Origin: an uncultured Anaerolineae bacterium
GTDB taxonomy: Bacteria; Chloroflexota; Anaerolineae; Aggregatilineales; Phototrophicaceae
DNA length: 64,000 bases
Reading direction: 5' to 3'
NCBI GenBank assembly: GCA_937944445.1
Contig: CALDYP010000023.1
Location: forward strand, 1 to 64,000
Shown: positions 43,899 to 53,393 of the stretch, piece after piece
How positions within the stretch are numbered: the stretch's first letter is position 1
How the letters are laid out: each line of letters starts with the position of its first letter
Notes under the pieces: generated by a model
The model's input: the letters and a program-made list of their open reading frames with translations, nothing else
The model's database searches: none
Told to the model about the DNA's origin: nothing
Made by a program: the position numbers and the translations under genes

Positions 43899-44417
43899 AT
43901 GACCCGTCGTAAATTCATCATTCTGGTTGGCTTGGTCGGCTTGATCTTGCTGATCGATCAACTAAGCAAGAATTGGGTGCTGGCCAACATGCAGCTCGGC
44001 CAAACGATCCTTGTCGTCCCTGCGCTGCATCCTTTTTTCCAGTTCACCTTCAGCACGAACACCGGCGCAGCCTTTGGCCTGCTGCCGATGGCGGGGGATG
44101 TGTTCATGGTCGCCGCGATGCTCATCTCTGTGGTGATCTTCTACTTCTACTGGCACACTCCTGATGAGGCCGTTTCTCAGCAGGTGGGCTTAGCGCTCAT
44201 CCTAGGCGGGGCCATCGGCAACATCATCGACCGCGTTCAGCATGGCTTCGTCGTTGACTTCTTCCACCTGATGATCCCCGGCGTCGTCTCCAACATCAGC
44301 AACTTCGCGGATCATTTCATCGTGGCCGGGGCTGCCCTGCTGCTGATCGACACCTTGCGCCGCGATCTGCGTCGGAAAGCGCAAGCTGCGCCATCTGAAG
44401 CCGCTCCTACCGATTGA
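43899..44417 (+). CDS. lspA: Lipoprotein signal peptidase (signal peptidase II)
   Basis: 172 residues with four transmembrane helices. The catalytic Asp pair is in GNIIDRVQHGFVVDFF and NFADHFIVAGA, and the early LIDQLSKNWV and FSTNTGAAFGLL blocks match LspA. It cleaves prolipoproteins before the lipid-modified Cys. Several lipoprotein precursors are encoded in this window (9.1 kb and 2.5 kb), supporting its function. A basic cytoplasmic C-terminal tail follows. Confidence 0.95.
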   Translation: MTRRKFIILVGLVGLILLIDQLSKNWVLANMQLGQTILVVPALHPFFQFTFSTNTGAAFGLLPMAGDVFMVAAMLISVVIFYFYWHTPDEAVSQQVGLALILGGAIGNIIDRVQHGFVVDFFHLMIPGVVSNISNFADHFIVAGAALLLIDTLRRDLRRKAQAAPSEAAPTD

Positions 44418-44616
44418 AGTATTTTTCTTGACCAAGCGTGTCCCAATTCAACCAAAAGCCCTCACGTCTGAGGCCACAGAGGGGCGCAAGCGCCTGTTGC
44501 TTTGGCTCAACAAATCGACTTTCAATCACACACACAGCAATCTCATATGTTCTAACCGCGGAGAGTATGCTATGGTATGCGTGAGCTTAGATGTGTGATG
44601 GGCAGCATTTTTACCG

Positions 44617-46458
44617 GTGAGCGCAACACTAGGACAAGATTTTACTGTACTCTTAACGCGGTTCATGATGGTGGTCGCGTTTTCTGCTGCTGTGTTCCTC
44701 TCGCGCGGCGTTCTGACCCCGCCCATCCCCGACACAGCCTACGTTGACATCCTACCAGCCGCAGCCGTTGCGCTCGTGCTCAACGTAATACTGGGCTTGT
44801 TCATGGCAGTGGCCGGGCTGCGGCGCGTAGTGCCCTACGCGATGATCGCAGCCGATGCCATCATCGCAGCAGCCTTCACCTCTCTCATCCCCCAACTGCC
44901 CCTCCTCGTGGCGGGTATCGTCGTCCTCGTGAACATGCAGGGCTTATTCCGCTTGGGGGGCCAGTTGGGAAGCATCCAAAACATCGTTGTGACTGCGGCG
45001 GCCGTGATCATGCTGGCGATACAGCAGGCCTTCACCAACGGAACCTTTGAAGAACTGGCGGCGGCGTTCGGCCCGGCGGCGGTGCTCGTTGGGCTGACGA
45101 TCGTCGCTGGCACAATCTGGGTGAACACGTTCGACGAGAGCAACTCTGTCCGCGCGCGCAAGCTTGAGGAGCACGCCACTGAGGTCACACGCCGCCTTGA
45201 AGCGATGCGCACACGGGCGAAGGCGCTGGCCGAAATGGGCGAAACGCTCAACATGACGCTCGACTACAACAAGATCCTCGACGTGTGCCTTGATCTGGGG
45301 CGCTTCAGCCTGCGCGACCAGCCGCGCCAACGCCTCATCGCCATGGTGCTAGTCGTCGAGGACGACGACCGCCTCACCATCGCCAACGCGCGCGGCCTGC
45401 AACACATGGACGTCGGGCGCTCGTTTCAGGGCGCGTCCGGCATCCTCGCCGATTCGCTCAACCAAGCCAGCACGATCACCATCGGCGAGCGTGGCCAATA
45501 TGACCCTGAATTGGGGCAGATGATTGCCTTCAGCAACATCGAGAGCGTGATGGTCATCCCCCTGCGCGTCGAATACGCCACCTACGGGCTGCTCGTCTAC
45601 GCTAGCACTGCCAAGAACGCCTTCAACGAAGACCATCTCGACACCATGCAGTCGCTCGGCGTGCAGGCGACTATTGCGCTCAAAAATGCCAGCCTTGTTG
45701 AGACGCTGCGCCAAGAGAAAGATCGTCTGCTGCGGATCGAACAGAACATGCGCGCCGCGCTCACCCGTGACCTGCACGACATCCCCACGCAGACGATGTC
45801 CGCCCTTGCCATGAACCTGAGCACCTTGCCAACCATCGCCAAAAACAACCCCGAAAAGCTCAAACAAGAGGTGGAGTCCCTGCGTGGGATCGCCATGCGC
45901 TTTGTCGACGAGATGCGCTATGTGATGTTCACATGGCGGCCGCTGTCGCTGGAAGAGGCCGGGCTTGGCGTCTCACTCGAACAGCTCGCTAGCAAGATGC
46001 AGTACACCTACAAGCAAAAGCTCGAAGTCCAATGCGACCCTGAAGCCTTGCGCTACCTCGACAGTGAGCAGCAGAGCGGCCTGTTCTACTTGATCGAAGA
46101 AGCCGCCAACAACGCCCGCAAACACGCTGAGGCCGATGTGATCCGTGTGCGCGTGGCGCTGCAAGGCAACATGGTCATCGCGCAGGTGGCCGACAGCGGC
46201 AAAGGCTTCGACGTCGAGGCGATGCAGAGCCGCTACAGCAAGGGCAGCAGCTTCGGCATGATCAACATGCACGACCGCGCCGAGCACATCGGCGGGACGC
46301 TCGACCTCAAGAGTGCCCCCGGCAAGGGAACCACCATCACAGTCAAGATACCGATCCAAGTTGACACCCCCAGCCAGCTTCGCAAGAAACAAAATCGCAA
46401 AACCTTCGAGCGCCCACAAGAACGCAGCAGCGGCGCGCCATTGTCCCCCCTCTCGTAA
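44617..46458 (+). CDS. Membrane GAF sensor histidine kinase (HisKA_3/NarX type)
   Basis: 613 residues. The N-terminal about 180 contain 5-7 hydrophobic segments, a linker, then a GAF domain (about 225-365: ILDVCLDLGRFSLRD, VMVIPLRVEYATYGLLVY), a short coiled coil and a dimerisation box with the phospho-acceptor DLHDIPTQTMSALAMNLS. The ATPase has EEAANNARKHAEADV, VADSGKGFD and GKGTTITVKIP. The start is GTG. The box differs from the usual ELHDGxxQ in having IPTQT after HD. No response regulator is adjacent; a methyltransferase follows in the same direction. Confidence 0.87.
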   Translation: MSATLGQDFTVLLTRFMMVVAFSAAVFLSRGVLTPPIPDTAYVDILPAAAVALVLNVILGLFMAVAGLRRVVPYAMIAADAIIAAAFTSLIPQLPLLVAGIVVLVNMQGLFRLGGQLGSIQNIVVTAAAVIMLAIQQAFTNGTFEELAAAFGPAAVLVGLTIVAGTIWVNTFDESNSVRARKLEEHATEVTRRLEAMRTRAKALAEMGETLNMTLDYNKILDVCLDLGRFSLRDQPRQRLIAMVLVVEDDDRLTIANARGLQHMDVGRSFQGASGILADSLNQASTITIGERGQYDPELGQMIAFSNIESVMVIPLRVEYATYGLLVYASTAKNAFNEDHLDTMQSLGVQATIALKNASLVETLRQEKDRLLRIEQNMRAALTRDLHDIPTQTMSALAMNLSTLPTIAKNNPEKLKQEVESLRGIAMRFVDEMRYVMFTWRPLSLEEAGLGVSLEQLASKMQYTYKQKLEVQCDPEALRYLDSEQQSGLFYLIEEAANNARKHAEADVIRVRVALQGNMVIAQVADSGKGFDVEAMQSRYSKGSSFGMINMHDRAEHIGGTLDLKSAPGKGTTITVKIPIQVDTPSQLRKKQNRKTFERPQERSSGAPLSPLS

Positions 46459-46470
46459 GGATTATCCGTC

Positions 46471-47208
46471 ATGCCCCATTCTGACCTTGCAGCCCAGCGC
46501 GGCGAGCCTTCCTACGTGTGGCGCAGCGGGCAAGAGCGCCGCTTGAGCATGATCGCCGCTCATGCACAGCTACAGGACGCTGTCATCCTCGAACACGGCG
46601 GCGGCTTGGGGATGTACGCCGCGCAGATCATGCAGCGCTTCCCCTCTAGCCGCGTGCACTTGTTCGACATCGAGCCAGAGCGCATCGCACAAGCTCAGAC
46701 GCTCGTCCCTAACAGCTTGGTGGCCGCCGCGGAGGCGCTGCCCTACGCCGATGAACGATTTGACACGGTATTCTCAAACGAGGTGATCGAGCACGTGAGC
46801 GACGACCGCGCTGCCATGCGCGAGATCGTCCGCGTGTTGAAGGTGGGCGGTCGGGCGGTCATCTTTTGCCCCAACCGCTGGTATCCGTTCGAAACACACG
46901 GGCATTACTGGCGCGGTCAGTATCACTTCGGCAACACGCCGCTGATCAACTATCTACCCGACCGCTGGCGCAACCAGCTCGCCCCGCACGTTCGCGCGTA
47001 TACGTGGCGCGGGCTGCAAGCGCTGTTCCATGATCAACCGGTGCGCGTGGCGCACCACTCACGCATTTACGGCGGCTATGACAACCTCGCGCGGCGCTTT
47101 GGGGCAGTTGGGCGCGCCCTGCGCGGCCTTTACGCGCTGGAGGGCACACCCTTCGACACGTGGGGCCTATCGCACCTGCTCGTGCTCGAAAAAACCGCCC
47201 CTAGCTGA
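46471..47208 (+). CDS. Class I SAM-dependent methyltransferase
   Basis: 245 residues. VILEHGGGLGMYAAQIM is motif I (about residues 30-46; GxGxG reads GGGLG), VHLFDIEPERIAQAQ follows with the ribose-binding acid, and DTVFSNEVIEHVSDD and VLKVGGRAVIFCPN complete a Methyltransf_11-type core. The C-terminal region has aromatic-rich segments (GHYWRGQYHF) seen in methyltransferases acting on glycans or lipids. It starts 12 nt after the sensor kinase stop and may be co-transcribed with it. Substrate unknown. Confidence 0.85.
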   Translation: MPHSDLAAQRGEPSYVWRSGQERRLSMIAAHAQLQDAVILEHGGGLGMYAAQIMQRFPSSRVHLFDIEPERIAQAQTLVPNSLVAAAEALPYADERFDTVFSNEVIEHVSDDRAAMREIVRVLKVGGRAVIFCPNRWYPFETHGHYWRGQYHFGNTPLINYLPDRWRNQLAPHVRAYTWRGLQALFHDQPVRVAHHSRIYGGYDNLARRFGAVGRALRGLYALEGTPFDTWGLSHLLVLEKTAPS

Positions 47209-47752
47209 CCCACACCGGAATGTGCCCCAGCGCGATGATGTTGTGCCATTGGGCGCGGTCACCCTCAGTCAAGATGGCCGCCTCGGCTACGATCTTTGCC
47301 TCCACCTTCTGCAAGATTAAGCGCATCCCTTGCAGCGTGCTGCCAGTTGAGATGACATCGTCTACGAGGATGACCGGTTTCCCACGGATCGCATCCTGAT
47401 CTTTTTCATCGAGGTAGAGCGTCTGTGGGCTGCCAGTGGTGATGCTGAGCGTTTCGCTTTGGATGGCGTTGCCCATGTACGGCTTATAGGCCTTGCGCAG
47501 CACCACATAAGGGATCCCCATCTCAACGCTGAGGGCGTGCGCCAGCGGGATGCTCTTCGCCTCGGCTGTCACAATGTACTGGCCACCTTTATCAGCCAGC
47601 AGGCCTGCCAGCGCCTTTGCTGCGGCCTGCACCAATTCGGTATCCCCCAGAATGTTGAGGATGGCAATTGTCACGCCCGGTTGAATTTCAAACTTGGGCA
47701 GTGAGCGTTTGATCCCTGCAATGACGATGTCATGCGTTTCACGTTGTGTCAT
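47201..47752 (-). CDS. Phosphoribosyltransferase (adenine PRT-like)
   Basis: 183 residues. The PRPP-binding motif VILVDDVISTGSTL lies at about residues 126-139, and TAEAKSIPLAHALSVEMGIPYVVLRK matches the adenine phosphoribosyltransferase/XprT branch. The start ATG and length agree with Apt-like proteins. It salvages a purine base (probably adenine) to the nucleotide, or regulates as a paralog. Convergent overlap of 8 nt with the methyltransferase. The VWA-FHA gene precedes it by 27 nt. Confidence 0.85.
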   Translation of the reverse strand: MTQRETHDIVIAGIKRSLPKFEIQPGVTIAILNILGDTELVQAAAKALAGLLADKGGQYIVTAEAKSIPLAHALSVEMGIPYVVLRKAYKPYMGNAIQSETLSITTGSPQTLYLDEKDQDAIRGKPVILVDDVISTGSTLQGMRLILQKVEAKIVAEAAILTEGDRAQWHNIIALGHIPVWVS

Positions 47753-47779
47753 GCCTAACGTCCTTGTTGGTGTGGTGAT

Positions 47780-49471
47780 CTATTTAAATACCAGTTTTTC
47801 GTCGCAGACGTAGACGACATCGCCCACTGAAAGCCGATAAGGGGCGGTCAAGCGTTCCCCGCCGACGAGCGTGCCGTTTGTGCTGCCGAGGTCTTCGATC
47901 CACAAGCTGTCGCCATCACGTCGAATCTGCGAGTGAAAGCGCGACACCCCAGATTCTTCGATTACGATCTCATTGTGGATGGCGCGCCCGATGCGTATCA
48001 CGTCGCCGGTCAGCGGGAACTCACGACCCCGCCACTCTACTACGGTAGGGGATGCGTTGGGCAGCACGGCGCGAGGCTGTGGGGGCGGCAAGTTCACCCC
48101 TTCGAGCGCACGCAGGCGCGTTGAAGGGTACGTCAGATAAGAGGTAGCAGGCGGCGGGTTAGCAGGCGACGGCGGCGCATTGTCGCGCTCTTTCTCGCGC
48201 AGGCGCAGCAGCACCGTCTGCTGATGCCGACTTTGCATCGTGTAGTAAGCTTGGGTTGAAAGGGTCTTGCGTGAATATTCGTCGTAAGCGCCCTCTCCAC
48301 GCAGCAGCGCATCCGCTTGTACCAGCAGCGCGCGCTGCTCCTCCTGAAGCTGATCGTTCGTGATCGGAGCCTGCGCGATTTCCGCTGCGACCGCCTTCAA
48401 CACGCGCGACGCCTCGTCAAACTGCCCACGGTCGGCACGCTGAACCGCCTCTTGCCGCGCGTTGGCCGCTTGCAGCAGCAGCACCGCCTGCGTCACCTGT
48501 GCTTCCATCGGCGCAGGAGCCATCTCCGAGGTGTTCACATTCACCTGCACCGCTACTTGGTTTTCTTGATGGGCGATGCCGCTGGCGGTCAGCTCATCGT
48601 AGGCAAAGTGAACGGTCGCAATCTGCTGCGGCTCAAGCGCCGCCAAAGACGGGATCAACAGCTCTAACACCAGCGTTTTGACCTCGCCACTGTAGAGATC
48701 GCCGAGGCGGTAGGTGCGCGCCATCGCCCCCTCCTTGACGGGGTAGGCGTTCAACTGGCGCACCTCTCTGACCTGATCGGTAAATGTGATACGAACTGTC
48801 AAGTTCTGCAGCACCAAGCGCATCAAGCCGCTCAACTCTTCGTTGAAGATCTCCGGTGTGACCTCAGGGCTTTCGATGAAGTAAAACGCACCACCGCCGG
48901 CGCTGGCGATCTCAATCAGCAGATCCTCGTTGAAGTCGCTGCCGAGGCCCATCGTAGTGGTCGTGATGCCCTCTTCGTATTTCTGCCGAGCAATCGCCAC
49001 AAGCTGCGAGCGGTCAGTAATCCCACGATTAGCTAAGCCGTCGCTCAGCAGGATGATGCGGTTCAGCGATGTTGCGGCGTAATTTTGGCGCACATGCTGG
49101 CAGCCTTCCAACCAACCGCCGCTCAGGTTGGTTGTGCCGCGCGGTTTGATGGTGTCAATCTGCTGTGAGAGCGCGTCCTTGTCCGTCACGTGCTGCGGCT
49201 CAAACAGCGTCTCCACTTTGTCGTTGTACAAGACCACTGAGAGGATGTCCTCGCGGCTGAGGTGCTGGATGAGGAACTGCGCAGCTTGGCGCGTGTAGTC
49301 CAACTTGGCACCGGCCATCGAGCCACTGCGATCCAACACAAGGCTGAGGTTCAACGGCCGCCGACTTCCTGCAGGCGCTTCTCCGTTTGCGGTAACTCGC
49401 GCCATGAGATACAGCTTTTGGGCGCGCTGCACAGTCAGCACGTCGTAATCAACCGAAGCCTTTGCTTGCAT
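47780..49471 (-). CDS. VWA and FHA domain protein
   Basis: 563 residues without signal peptide or membrane segment. Residues about 38-215 are a VWA domain with MIDAS DRSGSM, TTNLSGG and ILLSDGLAN. A central helical part contains LLLQAANARQEAVQRADRGQ. A C-terminal FHA domain (about 470-563) has IRIGRAIHNE, GVSRFHSQIR and LGSTNGTLVGG. VWA-FHA proteins couple phosphothreonine binding with metal-dependent adhesion-type contacts, often in secretion or stress signalling. The partner kinase is not in the window. An extended -10, TGTTACAAT on the minus strand (49509-49517), precedes it. Confidence 0.87.
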   Translation of the reverse strand: MQAKASVDYDVLTVQRAQKLYLMARVTANGEAPAGSRRPLNLSLVLDRSGSMAGAKLDYTRQAAQFLIQHLSREDILSVVLYNDKVETLFEPQHVTDKDALSQQIDTIKPRGTTNLSGGWLEGCQHVRQNYAATSLNRIILLSDGLANRGITDRSQLVAIARQKYEEGITTTTMGLGSDFNEDLLIEIASAGGGAFYFIESPEVTPEIFNEELSGLMRLVLQNLTVRITFTDQVREVRQLNAYPVKEGAMARTYRLGDLYSGEVKTLVLELLIPSLAALEPQQIATVHFAYDELTASGIAHQENQVAVQVNVNTSEMAPAPMEAQVTQAVLLLQAANARQEAVQRADRGQFDEASRVLKAVAAEIAQAPITNDQLQEEQRALLVQADALLRGEGAYDEYSRKTLSTQAYYTMQSRHQQTVLLRLREKERDNAPPSPANPPPATSYLTYPSTRLRALEGVNLPPPQPRAVLPNASPTVVEWRGREFPLTGDVIRIGRAIHNEIVIEESGVSRFHSQIRRDGDSLWIEDLGSTNGTLVGGERLTAPYRLSVGDVVYVCDEKLVFK

Positions 49472-49508
49472 CTTGACTCACCCTACATGCAAAACGTTTT
49501 GCCATTGG

Positions 49509-49517
49509 ATTGTAACA
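49509..49517 (-). promoter_or_regulatory. Extended -10 element for the VWA-FHA gene
   Basis: On the minus strand, TGTTACAAT is an extended -10 located 38 nt before the ATG. The ABC gene ends at 49560, so this lies in a short intergenic gap and likely initiates a new transcript. Confidence 0.5.
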
Positions 49518-49559
49518 CAGCCGGCACGTTTAGAGGGGATTTTCATGTGGTGCGCCCTG

Positions 49560-50258
<699 letters not shown>

Positions 50259-50264
50259 GTAAAA

Positions 50265-50292
50265 GCCCCCTTCAGACGGCGCATCCGGGGGC
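50265..50292 (-). promoter_or_regulatory. Hairpin sequestering the ABC gene ribosome-binding site
   Basis: On the minus strand GCCCCC (50292-50287) can pair with GGGGGC (50270-50265), which is the Shine-Dalgarno of the ABC gene, with a 16-nt loop. TACAAT at 50298-50293 just upstream may be an internal -10; transcripts from it would begin inside the dyad and lack its 5' arm, whereas read-through RNA from the CBS genes would contain it. It could also act as their terminator. Confidence 0.4.
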
Positions 50293-50313
50293 ATTGTACC
50301 ACAAGGGGTTACA

Positions 50314-50799
50314 TCAGTGATCGTTCAACCCGCGCGTCATGTCGCTCAGGTTGTCGGGGAAGCGCTTCGACTGCGAGACCAGATAGGGGTTGAAGCGATC
50401 CATTTGGATATATGCCATCAGAACGTCACTGCGGGTGATGATCCCAACCAGCGTCTCATCACGCATCACCGGCAGGCAGCCGATCTGATGCAGCAGCATC
50501 AGCCGTGCGGCCTCTTGCGTGCTGGACAAATCCGAGATGGTGATCGGCGCGGTCGTCATCACATCGCGCACGATAATCCGTTCGACCACCTCATGCTGCC
50601 AGTAAGCGCGCTCGGTGAACGGTTTTTGAAGTGCCCGCCGACAGTCACGATCGCTCAAAATGCCGATCAGATGCCTGCCGCGGCTCAGAACTGGCAAGTG
50701 ATGGATCGCATGCTGATCCATCTTTTCCAAAGCGGCCAGCAGCGTCTCATCGACCATTACTGTAATAGGATTGGCAGTCATCAGATCGGAGACGTTCAT
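50314..50799 (-). CDS. Two-CBS-domain protein
   Basis: 161 residues composed of a pair of CBS motifs (Bateman module): SDLMTANPITVMVDETLLAA with LPVLSRGRHLIGILSDRD, then VRDVMTTAPITISDLSSTQE with LPVMRDETLVGIITRSDVL. CBS pairs bind adenosine nucleotides such as AMP or ATP. There is no attached enzyme domain. It is separated from the next CBS gene by 14 nt and shares its unit. Composition resembles the mycobacterial hypoxic response protein Hrp1. Confidence 0.9.
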   Translation of the reverse strand: MNVSDLMTANPITVMVDETLLAALEKMDQHAIHHLPVLSRGRHLIGILSDRDCRRALQKPFTERAYWQHEVVERIIVRDVMTTAPITISDLSSTQEAARLMLLHQIGCLPVMRDETLVGIITRSDVLMAYIQMDRFNPYLVSQSKRFPDNLSDMTRGLNDH

Positions 50800-50813
50800 C
50801 TCACTCAGCCTAA

Positions 50814-51242
50814 CTAGGCCTTCGCCTGCTCAGTTGTCACCAGCATCCTGAAGATGTCAGACTCCGTGATGATGCCAACTATCTTGCCGTTTTCGAGTAC
50901 AGGCAGCCCGCTGATCTTGTGTTCCAGCATCAACCGTGCTGCTTCCAACACCGTCGCATCTGGCGACAGCTTAATCACATCGGTCTTCATCACACGGTCA
51001 ACCGTCAGCTGCGCCCACAAGTAGTTTATCTCCCAGACGCTGAGGCTCGTGGCGATGGACGGGCTGGCTTCACGCACATCCCCCAGTGTGACGATCCCGA
51101 GCAAACGGCCATCCTTCACAACCGGCAGACGGCGGACTTTGCGCTCTTTCATCAGCCGGTAAGCTTCAGCAATTGGAGTTTTCGGGTCAACCGTCAACAC
51201 ATTTTTCGACATCCAATCTTTGACGAGTGCCTGTCCAACCAT
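50814..51242 (-). CDS. Two-CBS-domain protein (Hrp1-like in size)
   Basis: The ATG at 51242 with GGAGGG 7 nt upstream is preferred over an ATG five codons earlier. 142 residues, with VKDWMSKNVLTVDPKTPIAE and LPVVKDGRLLGIVTLGDVRE in the first CBS motif and MKTDVIKLSPDATVLEAARL and LPVLENGKIVGIITESDIF in the second. It is nearly the size of Hrp1. Upstream at 51327-51340 is the palindromic motif shared with uspA. It leads the CBS unit. Ligand unknown. Confidence 0.9.
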   Translation of the reverse strand: MVGQALVKDWMSKNVLTVDPKTPIAEAYRLMKERKVRRLPVVKDGRLLGIVTLGDVREASPSIATSLSVWEINYLWAQLTVDRVMKTDVIKLSPDATVLEAARLMLEHKISGLPVLENGKIVGIITESDIFRMLVTTEQAKA

Positions 51243-51326
51243 GGTACTGCCCTCCATTACAGCTACAGCTTTGCTCTATGCTGTCAGTGTATGCTGAGTT
51301 GGCGTGTTCGCGGTCACTATCTGATG

Positions 51327-51340
51327 GTGATAAATGTCAT
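51327..51340 (-). promoter_or_regulatory. Putative operator shared with uspA
   Basis: GTGATAAATGTCAT (plus-strand reading) matches GTGACATATGTCAT upstream of uspA at 12 of 14 positions. It lies about 85-98 nt before the CBS gene start and overlaps the kinase stop codon. An imperfect dyad. Confidence 0.45.
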
Positions 51341-52488
51341 GAATTAAGGGGGGCGTTGGGAACCATAATCAAAACATGCGTCCCTTTGCCCGGGGCGCTG
51401 TCAACAACGATTGAGCCGCCCATCGCTTGGGCGCGCTGGTGCATATTCATCAACCCCATGCCGCCTTTGCCTTGTTCAGCTTGATCCCTCGCATGGTCTG
51501 ATTCAAACCCACGCCCATCGTCATAGATGTTGATCAAGATACGGTTCTTGACCACCTCCGCGAACACTTGAATACGTGACGGGTTGGCATGCCGCGCGGC
51601 GTTGCTCACGGCTTCGCGCACCATCAACGCCAGCGAATCGATATGATCCGCTGGCATATTGAGCGGCACTGGCGGCAGGTGCAGCTCCACAAGCACTTGA
51701 GGCGGTAGGATGACGCGCTTGATCGCTTGTTCCAGCACAGCCCGCAGGTTGTCAGCGGTGCGGCGCGTCATCAACTGGCTGATGAAGCCTCGGATGTCCT
51801 CGATCACGTCGTCAAGGCTGTGGACAATCTCGCTCAGCGTTTCCTCTGACACCTCCGGCAACCCGCGCAGCGCGTTCACTTGCATTCCAATGCCATAAAG
51901 TGACTGAATGACCCCATCGTGCAGCGCCATGCCGATCCGCTCACGCTCCTCAAGCAGTTGAATCTGGCGCGACTGGTTGGCCACCTCTGCGCCAGAAATC
52001 GCCAGCGCTGCGTAGCTGGCCACCGTCTGGACGATGAGTTCATCGAACTCGTCGAACGGCTCACCGTTGCGCTTGTCGCACAAGTAGAGCATGCCGTAGA
52101 GCTGCGTGCCTGCTTGCACCGGCACACCTAGAAACGAAGTCATCGGCGGGTGATGCGGCGGAAAGCCGCTAGATCGTTTATCTGACTGAATCGACGATAA
52201 GCGAATCACGCGGCGCTCTGTCATGATCGCCCCGATTAGCCCATGCCCTCTAGGCAGGTGGTCGATCATAGCGATTTCTTCCGGCGTCATCCCCGCCGTG
52301 CGAAAGTAACGCAGCCCGCCCTGACCATCCGGCACACCGAGCGCTGCGTACCGCGTGCCTGCTAGTTCCTTTGCGGCGTGTGCGATGCGATCCAGCACCA
52401 CGTGCAGCTCACGCGCCTCAGTTGTGTAAAGCATCGCCTGCGAGATCTCTTGCAGCCGCCGCAAAAAGTGCCCTAGCTCTGTTTCCAT
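51337..52488 (-). CDS. GAF-domain sensor histidine kinase (NarL-type, cytoplasmic)
   Basis: 383 residues without transmembrane segments. A GAF domain (about 24-170) contains TRYAALGVPDGQGGL and FLGVPVQAGTQLYGMLYL. The HisKA_3 helix has ERIGMALHDGVIQSLYGIGM with the phospho-acceptor His. The ATPase has MVREAVSNAARHANPS, NIYDDGRGF and APGKGTHVLIMVP. This is the domain set of mycobacterial DosS/DevS-like kinases with one GAF domain. It is divergent from the NarL-type regulator gene, its likely partner, and upstream of the CBS genes. Confidence 0.92.
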   Translation of the reverse strand: METELGHFLRRLQEISQAMLYTTEARELHVVLDRIAHAAKELAGTRYAALGVPDGQGGLRYFRTAGMTPEEIAMIDHLPRGHGLIGAIMTERRVIRLSSIQSDKRSSGFPPHHPPMTSFLGVPVQAGTQLYGMLYLCDKRNGEPFDEFDELIVQTVASYAALAISGAEVANQSRQIQLLEERERIGMALHDGVIQSLYGIGMQVNALRGLPEVSEETLSEIVHSLDDVIEDIRGFISQLMTRRTADNLRAVLEQAIKRVILPPQVLVELHLPPVPLNMPADHIDSLALMVREAVSNAARHANPSRIQVFAEVVKNRILINIYDDGRGFESDHARDQAEQGKGGMGLMNMHQRAQAMGGSIVVDSAPGKGTHVLIMVPNAPLNS

Positions 52489-52631
52489 CAGTTGTCAGCT
52501 CCTCACCACAAATATCTCTTAAAACTTCTTATGACCAACCGAGTTGATCTACACCACATCCTATGTCAACGATATGCTGATTTGACAGCAGATTTCCACG
52601 CAATGACCTTACATCAAGGCTGCTTGTATCC

Positions 52632-52640
52632 TGCTATAAT
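52632..52640 (+). promoter_or_regulatory. Extended -10 for the response regulator gene
   Basis: TGCTATAAT lies 60 nt before the regulator ATG. The 52489-52700 gap also contains TATGTCA at 52562-52568, half of the palindrome upstream of uspA, which might indicate autoregulation. Confidence 0.55.
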
Positions 52641-52700
52641 TTGCGTTTTCAAATTATAATACATGCCTGTGCAAGATAAATAAAAATCGAGGAAACACGA

Positions 52701-53384
52701 ATGTCGAGCTTCATCACGCGCTTGTTGATTGCGGATGATCACGCTGTGGTACGAGCGGGATTGCGTGCGTTGTTAGAGAAAAATGGGCGCTTCAAGGTCA
52801 TCGCTGAGGCCTCCACGGGCGAGGAAGCGGTACGGTTGGCTCAACAGCACCAACCGGATGTCGCCGTGCTGGACATTCGCATGCCCGGCATGTCTGGCAT
52901 TGACGCTTGCAGCCGCATCGTGAAGAGCGTCCCTAACTGTCACGTCATCATCCTGACCTCTTACGCTGAGGATGAGTTGGTCATGGCCGCAATTCAGGCC
53001 GGGGCGTCGGGCTATGTCTTGAAGCGCATCGGTGACAACGAACTGGTGCAGGCTATTGAACGCGTGTCGCGCGGGGAAGGCATCCTTGACCCAGCCATGA
53101 CCAGCGCCGTGTTTGACCAAGTACGCAAGGCTAGCCAAACGCAAGTTGCCAGCGCCTTTGCCGACCTCACGCCGCAAGAGCTAGTTGTGCTGGCGCATGT
53201 GGCCGAAGGCATGACGAACCGCCAGATTGCTGTAAAGCTCTTCCTCGGTGAGGGGACAGTGCGCAATTATGTGAGCAGTGTGCTTCAAAAAATCGGGGCA
53301 GCTAACCGCGCGGAAGCTGCTGCCTATGCGGTCAAGCACAATATCGGTGACTTGATCTCGCCAGACAGCAGCTCCGAACGCTGA
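52701..53384 (+). CDS. NarL/LuxR-type response regulator
   Basis: 227 residues. The receiver domain has acidic DD at residues 12-13, the phospho-acceptor Asp58 in VAVLDIRMPGMSG, a Thr/Ser in VIILTSYAED and Lys in YVLKRIGD. The C-terminal LuxR-type helix-turn-helix reads LTPQELVVLAHVAEGMTNRQ, then IAVKLFLGEGTVRNYVSSVL. It is divergent from the GAF kinase and probably phosphorylated by it. It is likely the regulator of the CBS and UspA genes, in view of the shared palindrome. Confidence 0.94.
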   Translation: MSSFITRLLIADDHAVVRAGLRALLEKNGRFKVIAEASTGEEAVRLAQQHQPDVAVLDIRMPGMSGIDACSRIVKSVPNCHVIILTSYAEDELVMAAIQAGASGYVLKRIGDNELVQAIERVSRGEGILDPAMTSAVFDQVRKASQTQVASAFADLTPQELVVLAHVAEGMTNRQIAVKLFLGEGTVRNYVSSVLQKIGAANRAEAAAYAVKHNIGDLISPDSSSER

Positions 53385-53393
53385 AGGTGGAGC

